From contig NZ_NWTG01000024.1 in the NCBI RefSeq assembly GCF_002532045.1, positions 1 through 64,000 of the forward strand: a stretch of 64,000 nucleotides of DNA, in the 5' to 3' direction. The stretch is from Bradyrhizobium sp. C9. Its GTDB lineage: Bacteria; Pseudomonadota; Alphaproteobacteria; Rhizobiales; Xanthobacteraceae. Position 1 is the stretch's first letter. Every line of letters begins with the position of its first letter. Of this stretch, positions 18,606 through 26,707 are shown in pieces. The notes under the pieces are model-generated. The model ran no database searches. It saw nothing but the letters and a program-made list of their open reading frames with translations, and was not told where the DNA came from. The translations under genes were made by a program, and so were the position numbers.

Positions 18606-18808
18606 CGTTGATGCACCTCTTCGTGATTGTCCAAGTTTCCAAGCTCGTTGGCTCTTAACGCAAAATATCCGAGTGGCTTTCTGTATTTAATTCCGAGATT
18701 TTGCGCGTGAACCACCCACTCCGGTCGGCAGCGGGGCACTGTAGAGTTTTGACCACCCCCTCCCCTCGTGCCTATCACTTCGAGCTTCGCACGATCAGAG
18801 TGAGCCAT
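18602..18808 (-). CDS. Small hypothetical protein, coupled to the downstream gene
   Basis: A 68-residue frame with AGGAGGG about 13 bases before its ATG and a stop codon that overlaps the next start by an ATGA junction. No family recognised. The middle part (WVVHAQNLGIKYRKPLGYFAL) is plausible for a folded peptide. Support comes from gene arrangement only. Confidence 0.4.
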   Translation of the reverse strand: MAHSDRAKLEVIGTRGGGGQNSTVPRCRPEWVVHAQNLGIKYRKPLGYFALRANELGNLDNHEEVHQR

Positions 18809-19243
18809 AGTGTTATTTTACCCTCCTGCTTGGTGGTGAAGGTTGGAGCGGAGGACATAGGCGAGAAATCCCGACGCTCGCGCATCGAGACTCGTCCCAT
18901 GCCCTCTGCGATCTTGCTAGGCGGAGCCAGGCCGTCGCTTTCGGACCCTGCGCATGCGATGGCGCAACGCAGGTCGCGTCTACTTGCGGCGATGTCCACC
19001 TCGCCGACAGCCACCCTCACGCTTCAGGCCGGGCTCGCTTTGGCTGTATCCCACGGTAAGCAAATCAGTACGCGCCGCCGCCGTTAACCGACCAGCGCGC
19101 ATGAACACGACGCTCTTCAATGCACGCGGCGAGAAGCCGCGCACGAACGCCGTAAGCCGCGCGAGGAAACTTGTCAGGGTATAGAACCCAGAAATGTCAA
19201 AGGGTATTGTCCTGCAAGGACCACCAGATCGACTACTGGGACA
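18809..19243. other. Intergenic region, no gene recognised
   Basis: A 435-base stretch between two leftward small-gene units. Open frames on both strands are short and lack ribosome binding sites. No repeat, RNA gene or mobile-element end was identified. Confidence 0.4.
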
Positions 19244-20023
19244 TCACTTAGGAATCTTCAAAGCGCCATTGCGACCGAGCAGCCGCTTGATCTGAATGTA
19301 GAGACTTGACTGCCCTTTGCGCGTACCCGTCGAATAGAGGAATACCTGGTTGACGAACCTGTGGAAGGATCCGTCCTCCGTCTTTCGTGCCTCAGCCGGC
19401 CGGAAATCGTCGTAAATGTGGTAAGCGCCGATCACTAGTCGTTCAGAAGGTGTACCGTGCCATTGGGTGACGATGTTTGTATTTCCGCCACGATCCTTAA
19501 TCGGAAACGGCGTGTTCAACAGACTCCACATTTCGAACTCTTGGGCCATCAAGCGAGCGTATTCAGTCAACGCTTTTAGCTGGGCCACAAACTCTCCATC
19601 GCCGTTTGCGACCAAAGAGGGTGGCGGCAACTCGGATGCGCGCGCCTTCCTATGCAGCAATCTTGGATCAGGACCGCCCGCGGCCGGCGGCCTTGGTTTC
19701 AAAAGCCACTCCCGAGAATAGTCGTCCAACGAGCTGAGCAAGGACGCCAACTGACGCGATTTGGCGGCGACCTCCTCCAGATTCCGCGTCACATGGCCAG
19801 CTCTCGGGGCGCCCCTGGAGGCAAATCGTAGTTTGTTGAAGCGCTTTGCTAATTGAGTAATCCGAGCCTCTGCGCATTTTTCGCAAAGACAGACTTGGTC
19901 AAAGACATGGTTGGACGAAAACGAACCGAGCTCTCGTTTTGCTTCGGCTAGGGCATTCGGGGTCCCGGCAGGATCGATCTTCTCCTCGGGTACCTTCATC
20001 GACCAACGCTTGGATCTGGACAT
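19244..20023 (-). CDS. Hypothetical protein
   Basis: A 259-residue soluble protein that I do not recognise. It contains an early cysteine cluster (VCLCEKCAEARI) that could bind a metal, a helical middle part, and a C-terminus with an aromatic-rich segment (VIGAYHIYDDFRPAEARK). No membrane segment or signal peptide. It is divergent from the recombinase module, with an intergenic gap of about 75 bases to the first frame of that module. Coding potential is supported by length and by amino-acid composition. Confidence 0.6.
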   Translation of the reverse strand: MSRSKRWSMKVPEEKIDPAGTPNALAEAKRELGSFSSNHVFDQVCLCEKCAEARITQLAKRFNKLRFASRGAPRAGHVTRNLEEVAAKSRQLASLLSSLDDYSREWLLKPRPPAAGGPDPRLLHRKARASELPPPSLVANGDGEFVAQLKALTEYARLMAQEFEMWSLLNTPFPIKDRGGNTNIVTQWHGTPSERLVIGAYHIYDDFRPAEARKTEDGSFHRFVNQVFLYSTGTRKGQSSLYIQIKRLLGRNGALKIPK

Positions 20024-20098
20024 TTGCGGTAATCAACCTTCGAAAATTTCCGGGTAGGACCTCTTGGACAGGACATTCTGCCCGCCGACGCTCGCGGG

Positions 20099-20299
20099 AT
20101 GATACCGACCTTCACAACCGATTCGGATTCGACCAGGGCGAAAGTCGTGGAAATCGGCACAATCCTGGCCGCCGGCCTCCAGCGTCTTCTGGAACGAAAG
20201 TCCAGTCATTTATCGCGTTGCAACGAAGAAAATCCGCTCGACAGTGACGAGGTGGTTGAGGGTCATGTCCGGCGAAATAGCAAGGAATTGGCCCTTTGA
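20099..20299 (+). CDS. Small protein at the head of the recombinase module
   Basis: A 66-residue frame whose stop codon (TGA, 20297-20299) overlaps the TTG start of the DUF2924 gene. From memory, short proteins with a phrase like ILAAGLQRLLERKSS precede DUF2924-recombinase pairs in other rhizobial elements, so it is probably the first gene of a four-gene coupled unit. No biochemical role can be given. Confidence 0.5.
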   Translation: MIPTFTTDSDSTRAKVVEIGTILAAGLQRLLERKSSHLSRCNEENPLDSDEVVEGHVRRNSKELAL

Positions 20300-20742
20300 A
20301 GACCCACGTCCTGTCGCAGCTGGCGGCCCTCAAGAGCGCCCCTGTCGACGTTCTTAAGAGCCGCTGGCGCGAGCTCTTTGATACTGAGCCTCCAGCCTAC
20401 AATCGGCGCTTTCTAGAGAACCGATTGGCCTATCGCATTCAGGAGCTGGCTTATGGCGGGCTCAGCCGCGAGACCCAAGACCGCCTGAAGGCTATGGCCA
20501 AACAATATGCCAGTCAGGAGCCGGCTGAGCGCAAAGCTCGGCCCGCCTTGCGGCCGATAGCTGGAACCAGACTGATCCGGGAATGGCAGGGCGCGGAGTA
20601 TTCCGTGACGGTCCGGTTGAATGACTTCGAATACCTTGGCCGTCCCTACAAGTCCCTCTCCTCGGTCGCTCGCGAGATCACAGGCACCAAATGGAATGGC
20701 TGGGTCTTTTTTGGTCTTAAGAACACTCTGGATCGGAAATGA
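20296..20742 (+). CDS. DUF2924 domain protein
   Basis: A 148-residue DUF2924 protein: the N-terminal phrase LAALKSAPVDVLKSRWRELF and the following YNRRFLENRLAYRIQELAYGG are characteristic, as is the C-terminal motif around LSSVAREITGTKWNGWVFFG, a possible short DNA-binding fold. This family is almost always encoded beside a large serine recombinase in phage-like and rhizobial mobile elements, and is a candidate recombination directionality or accessory factor; that role is not proven. A TTG start is used because homologues begin here and it overlaps the previous stop codon. Its stop overlaps the recombinase start (ATGA). Confidence 0.85.
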   Translation: MKTHVLSQLAALKSAPVDVLKSRWRELFDTEPPAYNRRFLENRLAYRIQELAYGGLSRETQDRLKAMAKQYASQEPAERKARPALRPIAGTRLIREWQGAEYSVTVRLNDFEYLGRPYKSLSSVAREITGTKWNGWVFFGLKNTLDRK

Positions 20743-22118
20743 GCCTCCGCCATCGCCCGCAAAGCAGCGCTAAGCGCTCAAGCAGCCCATTTGATTCGAG
20801 CGTACGTCCGGGTGCGGTTCGCAAAACGCGTTGCGCCGTTTACACTCGCAAGTCGAGCGAAGAAGGGCTCGACATGGACTTCAACTCACTCGATGCGCAG
20901 CGGGAGTCCTGTGAGGCCTACATCACCAGCCAAAGAGCCGAGGGCTGGTCACTGGTTTCGGACCGCTACGATGATGGTGGGTTCTCGGGAGGAACGTTGG
21001 AGCGACCCGCTCTGAAGCGGCTGCTGGCCGACGTCAAAACTGGGAAGATCGACGTTATTGTCGTCTACAAGATCGACCGTCTTTCTCGCTCGATGCTCGA
21101 TTTCCTCCAGCTGGTCGAGCTATTCGAACAGCACGGCGTCATATTTGTCTCCGTGACTCAGTCCTTCAATACTAAGGACGCCATGGGCCGCATGGCGCTG
21201 AACATCCTGATCACGTTTGCGCAGTTCGAGCGAGAAGTGATCGGCGAGCGCATCCGCGACAAGGTTGCAGCGTCCCGTAAGCGTGGCAAGTGGATGGGAG
21301 GCTGGACACCCCTCGGCTACGAAGTCCGCGATCGCAAGCTGCTCATCCACGAGCAGGACGCTGAACGCGTGCGGTCGATCTTTCGACGATTTGTCCAACT
21401 TAAGTCTGCAACGCTGCTGGCTCGCGAACTCGTCACCGCCGGCGCGAAAAACCGATATGGCCACGTGCTCGACAAGGGCGTCCTGTACAAGATCCTCCAC
21501 AACCGGGTTTATATCGGCGAAGCAGTGCATAAGGGGACGTCGTATCCCGGCGAGCACGAAGCGATTATCGATCGCAAGCTCTGGGACCAGGTCCATGGCA
21601 TCTTAAAGGAGAGCCCCCGCAAGCGAGCAAATAATGCCCGTGCACGATCACCAGCACTGCTGAGAGGCCTCCTCTTTGCTTCTGATGGAGCAGCCATGAC
21701 GCCAACCAATACACGGAAAGCCGGGCGGCTCTACCGCTACTACATCAGCCAGACAGCGCTGAAGCAGGGCAGGTCCGACTGTCCGGTCAGAATGGTGCCG
21801 GCTGCCGAGATCGAACGAATCGTCGTCGAACAGGTTCGCCTTCTGCTCCAAACCCCTGAGGTCATCGTTCAGACTTGGCGTGCGGCGCGCAAGCAGCGCA
21901 GGGACGTCACTGAGAACGATGTCCGCAACGCGTTACTTGGGTTTGACGAGCTATGGAATGAGCTGTTTCCAGCAGAGCAAGCTCGCATCGTTGAGCTGCT
22001 CGTCGAGCGCGCCGATCTTGGGTCGGACAAACTGGACATCACGCTCAAGGTTGAGGGCCTAACCTCGCTAACTAGCCAACTCAGCACACAACCAGTCCTC
22101 CAACAAGCCGCCGAATGA
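20739..22118 (+). CDS. Large serine recombinase (site-specific integrase/resolvase family)
   Basis: A 459-residue serine recombinase. The resolvase catalytic domain (about residues 30-180) shows YTRKS with the nucleophile Ser39, the phrase FNSLDAQRESCEAYI, and the arginine motif KIDRLSRS. A Recombinase domain follows (GWTPLGYEVRDRKLLIHE, GVLYKILHNRVYIGE). In most large serine recombinases the next segment is a cysteine zinc ribbon; here it reads LLRGLLFASDGAAMTPTNTR, with the usual cysteines missing, as in the rhizobial subgroup found with DUF2924. It catalyses strand exchange between att sites through a serine-DNA intermediate. Coupled by ATGA overlaps to genes on both sides. Its att sites were not found in the window. 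Confidence 0.92.
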   Translation: MSLRHRPQSSAKRSSSPFDSSVRPGAVRKTRCAVYTRKSSEEGLDMDFNSLDAQRESCEAYITSQRAEGWSLVSDRYDDGGFSGGTLERPALKRLLADVKTGKIDVIVVYKIDRLSRSMLDFLQLVELFEQHGVIFVSVTQSFNTKDAMGRMALNILITFAQFEREVIGERIRDKVAASRKRGKWMGGWTPLGYEVRDRKLLIHEQDAERVRSIFRRFVQLKSATLLARELVTAGAKNRYGHVLDKGVLYKILHNRVYIGEAVHKGTSYPGEHEAIIDRKLWDQVHGILKESPRKRANNARARSPALLRGLLFASDGAAMTPTNTRKAGRLYRYYISQTALKQGRSDCPVRMVPAAEIERIVVEQVRLLLQTPEVIVQTWRAARKQRRDVTENDVRNALLGFDELWNELFPAEQARIVELLVERADLGSDKLDITLKVEGLTSLTSQLSTQPVLQQAAE

Positions 22119-22567
22119 CCCGCCCAGCTCCTATTACGATCGGCGTGCCCAGTCGCCCCAAGATGAGCCGTGATGGCCGCACTATGGTTGTGAGCATACC
22201 GATTTCGCTGCGCCGACAGGGAGGCCGGAAACGCGTTGTTACCCCTGCCGATTCTTCGCCCTGGTCGCCGGCTCCGACACGTGTCGACAACACCATGATC
22301 AAGGCGCTCGTTCGCGCCCATCGATGGCGCGGCATGCTCGAGTCGAACCTATTTACTTCAGTCCGCGACTTGGCAAAGGCTGAGAAGATCAACGAATCCT
22401 ACCTCTGCCGGGTGCTCCGGTTGACGCTACTCTCGCCAACGCTCACGGAAGCGATTCTCAACGGCAGACAACCCACTGGGCTTGATTTGGCAACTTTGCT
22501 TAAGTCGCTTCCAGTCGAGTGGGACCGGCAAGAAGCGCTCCTGCAGCAGATGACCGCACGCGACTAG
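22115..22567 (+). CDS. HTH accessory protein of the recombinase module
   Basis: A 150-residue protein starting inside the recombinase stop codon (ATGA). The C-terminal half has a helix-turn-helix of the ParB/KorB type: SVRDLAKAEKINESYLCRVLRLTLLSP, preceded by the phrase ALVRAHRWRGMLE. Proteins like this commonly follow large serine recombinases in rhizobia and probably bind DNA as an accessory or regulatory factor. The N-terminus is basic and proline-rich. It converges tail-to-tail with the next gene, with a 4-base overlap of the ends. Confidence 0.75.
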   Translation: MTRPAPITIGVPSRPKMSRDGRTMVVSIPISLRRQGGRKRVVTPADSSPWSPAPTRVDNTMIKALVRAHRWRGMLESNLFTSVRDLAKAEKINESYLCRVLRLTLLSPTLTEAILNGRQPTGLDLATLLKSLPVEWDRQEALLQQMTARD

Positions 22568-22809
22568 CTGAACGCGAGCCATTCTATGCCGCACGGCGAT
22601 TTGCAGCGATTGCAATGCGCAGGCTGCCCGAAAGTGCTTGTCAATTGCCAGTCTTGGGCCTCATTGCTCCATTGGATGGTTGCGTGACAAACAATGTCAT
22701 CTGAACCGCAACGATCGCACACCGGCGTGTATCTTTGAGCCGGATCCGCACCCTGGCTAGGTGTTTCGGCGAGCAGATTAAAAGGATTGATCAGTAGTGT
22801 CCGCCGCAT
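22564..22809 (-). CDS. Small zinc-ribbon-like protein
   Basis: An 81-residue protein with two CxxC knuckles, VCDRCGSDDI and HCNRCKSPCGIEW, which would make a zinc ribbon. The conserved-looking middle WSNEAQDWQLTSTFGQPAHC supports a real gene; I recall similar small alphaproteobacterial proteins of unknown role. Two earlier in-frame starts exist; this ATG was chosen because MRRTLLINPFN looks like the natural N-terminus. The ribosome binding site is weak. Confidence 0.5.
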   Translation of the reverse strand: MRRTLLINPFNLLAETPSQGADPAQRYTPVCDRCGSDDIVCHATIQWSNEAQDWQLTSTFGQPAHCNRCKSPCGIEWLAFS

Positions 22810-22974
22810 GTCGTCGGTCCCGGCCTGTAAGCCTGTAGCTAAACTTACATCCATTGGCTTGCTTCGAAAGCCCGAACCTCGTTGTGCGACGCAATCGTGC
22901 ACCGCTCCCGATGATCGCTCTCTGATCGACGTACCGTCAGAACTGAGCAGGATGAGCGCTATCTTTTCGGCTGA

Positions 22975-23430
22975 TCAGTTTAGGCGGTACAGTGAGAAGT
23001 TTAAGAGCGACGCAAACGCCACCCAGGCCGCGTACGGGAAAAATAAGAGCGCCGCAAGCCGATTGGTCCGCCATTGCAGACCTATAAAAAACAGTATCAA
23101 ACCCAGCAGCAGAACGATGACTGCAAGGCCCATAGCCAAGTTATGCAATCGGAAGACAACGGGAGACCAAAGAAAGTTAAGTGCCATCTGTCCGAGCCAG
23201 ACCTGCAAGGCCTTGCCATTGACCTCCTGTAGGTAGGTGCGCCATCCAGCGATGGCGATCATCACGTACAGAATGGTCCAGGTTGGCGCGAACACCCAGT
23301 TCGGCGGATTGAATGGCGGCTTCTGCAGCGCAGCGTACCATGCGCCAGGCAAGTTGGTTGCACCGATCAGCCAGCCGGTACCTACAACGGCAACAAGAAA
23401 GACGAGCAGGCTGCGATTTCGCGTTGTCAT
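22975..23430 (-). CDS. tspO: TspO/MBR family membrane protein
   Basis: A 151-residue protein with five membrane helices and the TspO hallmarks: LQKPPFNPPNWVFAPTWTIL in the first loop and second helix, GWRTYL, and the ALNFLWSPVVF motif in the third/fourth helix. TspO proteins bind porphyrins and related tetrapyrroles, and in alphaproteobacteria they affect responses to oxygen and light. An N-terminal extension of 31 codons is possible upstream, but the family starts close to this ATG. Flanked by small rhizobial genes; no operon partner. Confidence 0.88.
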   Translation of the reverse strand: MTTRNRSLLVFLVAVVGTGWLIGATNLPGAWYAALQKPPFNPPNWVFAPTWTILYVMIAIAGWRTYLQEVNGKALQVWLGQMALNFLWSPVVFRLHNLAMGLAVIVLLLGLILFFIGLQWRTNRLAALLFFPYAAWVAFASLLNFSLYRLN

Positions 23431-23614
23431 GATCGGTATTGCACGTTTGGGACCGAGACTGGAGGAAGACAAGCTTTGGTATCGAGGATGGACTTCGCGG
23501 GCCTCGCCCCCGCCCGGCTGCAACCTAAGCTATAACGGTATGGGCGCATAGCCTGCCGCGGGCTCGGCGTATATTGCAAAAGGAACTATCGAGCTCGAGG
23601 CCTGTTTTGCTTCT

Positions 23615-23830
23615 ATGAGCGAGCCGTTGCCAGTCCTCGTGGAGAAGTCGATTCAGATCGCCTGGGACTTCCTCGAGCGCTCCGGCGAAATCACAGATGC
23701 AGCCGACGCGAGCCGCTTCCTTCTCAGAAGTATTGACGACATGGCCCGAGCCGGTGAGCACCGGCCGCTGATGCTGGCGAACAATGCCATTGACGCTTAC
23801 CGGCGCTACAAGCGCTTGCTCGCGGCATGA
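23615..23830 (+). CDS. Conserved rhizobial hypothetical protein
   Basis: A 71-residue helical protein (VLVEKSIQIAWDFLERSGEI, then FLLRSIDDMARAGEHRPLMLANNAID). I recall proteins of this pattern as common single-domain hypotheticals of Bradyrhizobium and relatives, function unknown. Its stop overlaps the next start in an ATGA junction, so the two are coupled. Confidence 0.65.
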   Translation: MSEPLPVLVEKSIQIAWDFLERSGEITDAADASRFLLRSIDDMARAGEHRPLMLANNAIDAYRRYKRLLAA

Positions 23831-24219
23831 TCGACCCCAATTGTCCGATCTGCGGCGGTCTGGGCTGGGTCTGCGAAAACCATCCGCACCTGGCCTGGAC
23901 AAAAGACCCCCGTGGTTGCCAGTGTGGCGCAGGCATGAGATGCGCATGTAACAGCTCCAGCGACATGGATCAGGGTCTGGAGGAGCCCGATGTGAGCGGG
24001 GTTTCTCGTAGACCCCGCCCTCCAGAGCTAGCGCCGCGCGGTCTTCTTACGACGGCTGTAGGGCGAGCGGTTGATCGGCCGGAGCGAGATGCCCTCGCAC
24101 TGAGCTATACTCGCGATCGAAGCCTTCGGTCTTTCCATCTTAAGGCTGATGACACCTGTCGAGTATTCGCCTTTGGGAGCGATCGAAGCTGGCTGACTTC
24201 CTTATCGGTCCAAGGCTGA
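23827..24219 (+). CDS. Cysteine-rich small protein, probably with an abnormal 3' extension
   Basis: A 130-residue frame. Residues 1-45 are convincing: paired cysteines in NCPICGGLGWVCENH and the block CQCGAGMRCACN would make a zinc-binding knuckle, as in short rhizobial proteins I recall of about 60-70 residues that usually end after a phrase like GLEEPDVS. Here the frame runs on for about 70 more residues of low-complexity sequence that is antisense to a broken gene (24028-24308), so the normal stop has probably been lost through a frameshift. Confidence 0.5.
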   Translation: MIDPNCPICGGLGWVCENHPHLAWTKDPRGCQCGAGMRCACNSSSDMDQGLEEPDVSGVSRRPRPPELAPRGLLTTAVGRAVDRPERDALALSYTRDRSLRSFHLKADDTCRVFAFGSDRSWLTSLSVQG

Positions 24220-24308
24220 CGCGAACCGCGCTTGTACTATGGGTCGGCCTTTCGCGCGCCCTTTTTGCCGATGGGTGAACCCGGTCGTTTCCATGCTGCC
24301 TTTGCCAT
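24028..24308 (-). pseudogene. Broken SANT/Myb-like small DNA-binding protein gene
   Basis: A perfect AGGAGGTG precedes the ATG at 24308. The frame reads MAKAAWKRPGSPIGKKG... for 23 codons and stops at a TAG (24237-24239). The same frame continues for 24 codons with QPWTDKEVSQLRSL, the start of a SANT/Myb-like helix. After codon 48 (ending 24165), one base is missing, and the next frame continues GVISLKMERPKASIASIA and ends RRKKTARR with a TAG at 24028-24030. Joined across both lesions, this matches the small SANT-type proteins common in rhizobia. Two disabling changes, a nonsense codon and a one-base deletion, indicate a decayed gene. Confidence 0.8.
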
Positions 24309-24395
24309 GTCGGCACCTCCTGCTCGGATGAACACATGAATCGGCTCGCCAGTTCCTACTTAGGAACGGAGCTTCCGAGCCCGAGTTATTTGGTA

Positions 24396-24599
24396 ATGGA
24401 CAGCCTTACCAAGAAAGATCAGTTCGAGCGTTCAAAGATCAATGTGCATGCGCCTGATCAAGTGAAATGCTGGGCTCATGCGTTGGGTGTCTCGAAGGAA
24501 GAGCTTCGCAAGGCGGTCGATAAAGTCGGGAATTCTGCTGCGGCCGTCCGCAAGGAGCTGGAGGCGAGCCATGACGAAAGAGCAAGAAGTCACCTCTGA
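24396..24599 (+). CDS. DUF3606 domain protein
   Basis: A 67-residue DUF3606 protein: the core KINVHAPDQVKCWAHALGVS, followed by KEELRKAVDKVGNSAAAVRKEL, is the whole domain. The family is widespread in rhizobia, often in stress-response gene sets; function unknown. An in-frame ATG at 24336 would add 20 residues outside the domain, and neither start has a good ribosome binding site. It overlaps the next gene by 29 bases. Confidence 0.7.
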   Translation: MDSLTKKDQFERSKINVHAPDQVKCWAHALGVSKEELRKAVDKVGNSAAAVRKELEASHDERARSHL

Positions 24600-24747
24600 A
24601 TGTGCACGCGAAGCGCGAAGACAGGCCGCTCTTCTTCCGCCCGGTCCGATCAGAGACGCGCTGCTGGAGAAGGCTCAGCAGTACGAATTGGCCTCAAAGA
24701 CTGACTTGCATCACGATGCCGAAGAACCGACCCTGGGATCCCGCTGA
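24571..24747 (+). CDS. Small conserved hypothetical protein
   Basis: A 58-residue helical protein (ECAREARRQAALLPPGPIRD, then LLEKAQQYELA). Rhizobial genomes carry many short proteins of this form, where the phrase LPPG-x-x-RD-x-LL is typical; function unknown. GGAG lies nine bases before the ATG. It overlaps the DUF3606 gene on the left and the SANT-like gene on the right, forming a tightly packed group of three. Confidence 0.6.
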   Translation: MTKEQEVTSECAREARRQAALLPPGPIRDALLEKAQQYELASKTDLHHDAEEPTLGSR

Positions 24748-24898
24748 AGACGGCACTCTGCAAAAACTCATCGCTGAAGGCCGTTATGCCGCCGAGGTTG
24801 CCGTGGAGATGAACCGAAGTGAAGCCGCGGTGCGGCTCCGAGCTAAGGTTCTTGGGCTAACGTTTGCCACCGCCCCGCGGGGCCGTAGGCCGAGATAA
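24716..24898 (+). CDS. Small SANT/Myb-like DNA-binding protein
   Basis: A 60-residue basic protein with a single SANT/Myb-like three-helix unit: RPWDPAEDGTLQKLIAEGRY, then AAEVAVEMNRSEAAVRLRAKV, where the first tryptophan and the terminal helix correspond to those of Myb repeats. It is an intact member of the same broad group as the broken gene at 24028-24308. A DNA-binding role is likely, the target unknown. Start ATG lies inside the previous gene; no strong ribosome binding site. Confidence 0.6.
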   Translation: MPKNRPWDPAEDGTLQKLIAEGRYAAEVAVEMNRSEAAVRLRAKVLGLTFATAPRGRRPR

Positions 24899-24988
24899 CG
24901 CCTGCGGTATCTTTAGACCGCGGAACTTTAGGGCGTTCATGAAGTTCCACTTGCCGGAACCCAATTGCGGACTGTGCGGAGGGGTCTG

Positions 24989-26167
24989 GTGAGCAATCTG
25001 GATTCAACGCGGCAAGGCATTCTAAAAACACAACAAACGCTGAAGATGGCACGCTCAGCGCACGCTTATGTTCGCGGAAGCACCGTCAAGTTCTATGAGT
25101 GGCTAGACGCTCAACGACGAGGCACTTTGCCAGAGGGGCCGCCGGTCTGGATCTGCGGCGATTGCCACGCGGGCAATTTGGGACCTCTGGCGGACGCAGA
25201 TGGCAAGATACGAGTACAGATACGTGATCTTGACCAGACCGTGATTGGCAATCCGTCTCACGACCTGATCCGCCTAGCTTTGTCGCTCACGACAGCCTCG
25301 CGGGGCTCCAACCTACCCGGCGTCACCGCGGCCAAGATGATGGAAGCAATGATCGCAGGCTATGAGGAGGCGCTTCGTTCAGAAGACGATTTGCGCGACA
25401 TGCCGAAAACAATTCGCCTGGTGGTGCGGCAGTCAGCACGGCGCACTTGGAAGCATCTCGCTGAAGAGCGGATCCGAAACACAAAACCCACGATCCCGCT
25501 AGGCAAAAAGTTTCTTTCGATATCGGACTTGGAACGCAAACGAATCAAGAAGCTGTTTGCAGCTAGCCCCCTTCAGCATCTGATCACAGCGCTCAAATCG
25601 CGCAAGGATGATTGCCGACTCAAAGTCGCCGATGCGGCTTACTGGGTAAAGGGCTGCAGCTCGCTTGGGCTTTTGCGCTACGCCGTTTTGGTCAAAGTCG
25701 GATCAGGCCGGTCGGCCGAATACGCGTTGATGGATATCAAGGAAGCGGTGACGGCATCGGCTCCGCGGTACAAGAAGGTTCGAATGCCCAAGTCGAATGG
25801 CGACCGAGTCGTCGAGGGAGCAAAAAATCTTTCGCCAAACCTGGGAGAACGAATGGTGGCCGGCAGTATCGGCAACCGCTCGGTATTCATTCGGGAGCTG
25901 ATGCCGCAAGATTTGAAATTCGATTTCGATTCTATGGCTCAAGACGAAGCGGAGGATGTTGCTAAGTATCTAGCGACAGTCGTGGGCAAGGCACATGGGC
26001 GCCAGATGGACGGTGCAGAGCGAAAGCAATGGCTTCGAACGCTCGCTGAATCCAAGAGCAAGTCGCTGGACGCGCCAAGCTGGCTCTGGAGCAGCGTCGT
26101 CTCCTTGGTTGCGTCTCACGAAGCAGCTTATCTTGAGCACTGTCGTCGATTTGCTTTGGCGGCCTAG
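24989..26167 (+). CDS. DUF2252 family protein
   Basis: A 392-residue DUF2252 protein. Diagnostic segments are VWICGDCHAGNLGP (the catalytic-loop-like H-x-x-N of kinase-like folds), QIRDLDQTVIGNPSHDLIRLA (corresponding to a metal-binding aspartate), and YWVKGCSSLGLLRYAVLV. The family is distantly related to aminoglycoside phosphotransferase/kinase folds, but its substrate is not known. The GTG start is favoured over a TTG eight codons earlier because GGAGGGG lies five bases before it. Stands alone, downstream of the small-gene group. Confidence 0.82.
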   Translation: MSNLDSTRQGILKTQQTLKMARSAHAYVRGSTVKFYEWLDAQRRGTLPEGPPVWICGDCHAGNLGPLADADGKIRVQIRDLDQTVIGNPSHDLIRLALSLTTASRGSNLPGVTAAKMMEAMIAGYEEALRSEDDLRDMPKTIRLVVRQSARRTWKHLAEERIRNTKPTIPLGKKFLSISDLERKRIKKLFAASPLQHLITALKSRKDDCRLKVADAAYWVKGCSSLGLLRYAVLVKVGSGRSAEYALMDIKEAVTASAPRYKKVRMPKSNGDRVVEGAKNLSPNLGERMVAGSIGNRSVFIRELMPQDLKFDFDSMAQDEAEDVAKYLATVVGKAHGRQMDGAERKQWLRTLAESKSKSLDAPSWLWSSVVSLVASHEAAYLEHCRRFALAA

Positions 26168-26463
26168 AGGCGAGTGCTCCCACCGTCGTGGGTCAGATTT
26201 GGCGTCTGAGTGAAAGCCGCATTCACAATTTTGAATCGATACGAACGTTCGCCCATCGAATGTTATGGAATTTTATTGCGATTCTAGACGCCCTTGCGCA
26301 AACTGCGCCTTTACGACCGAGCGGTACCCCGAAGGTAAAGGTCAGATTTCTAGGGTGCCCGGCTTGCTGGGAAAAGAGCTAGACCTAAACGTGTCACACG
26401 CAATGCGTGTCGTTAACTATAGACGCAATTCGGCAAGAATAGCGCTGCCAAAGAACTCAAAAA
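26168..26463. other. Intergenic region, possible short frame only
   Basis: Contains a rightward open frame (26265-26510) beginning MEFYCDSRRPCANC with a cysteine cluster, but it lacks a ribosome binding site and runs into the antisense of the next small gene, so it was not called. Because antiphage deaminases can be paired with an upstream antitoxin RNA, this region is also worth testing for transcription. Confidence 0.35.
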
Positions 26464-26649
26464 TTAGGCAAATTGCTTGCGCTGCTGTTCAGTGGTCCGA
26501 GCCTTCTTGAAGGCAATGTCGATCCTGGATTGCTCTTGGTTTCTCCACTGCTCAAACCAAGCATCCATGATTTCGGTATGCGCGGCCTTCAGTTCAGCGG
26601 CGGCGCTGTCTGTTTCAGTTCCCCGTGCTCGATTGCTAACCTTGGCCAT
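26464..26649 (-). CDS. Small hypothetical protein divergent from the deaminase gene
   Basis: A 61-residue charged helical protein (SAAAELKAAHTEIMDAWFEQ, then QEQSRIDIAFKKA). GGGGGAG lies about 14 bases before the ATG. It is transcribed away from the deaminase gene, with 58 bases between the two starts. No family recognised; an accessory or regulatory role is only suggested by position. Confidence 0.4.
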   Translation of the reverse strand: MAKVSNRARGTETDSAAAELKAAHTEIMDAWFEQWRNQEQSRIDIAFKKARTTEQQRKQFA

Positions 26650-26707
26650 TTCGAATCAGCTCCCCCCGAATAATCTTTCTACCAAATCTTAAACGGAACG
26701 TGAATCC

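Noticed and set aside
26265..26510. Short cysteine-containing frame upstream of the deaminase
   Set aside because: No ribosome binding site, and it overlaps the more likely leftward gene. Left as a possibility only.
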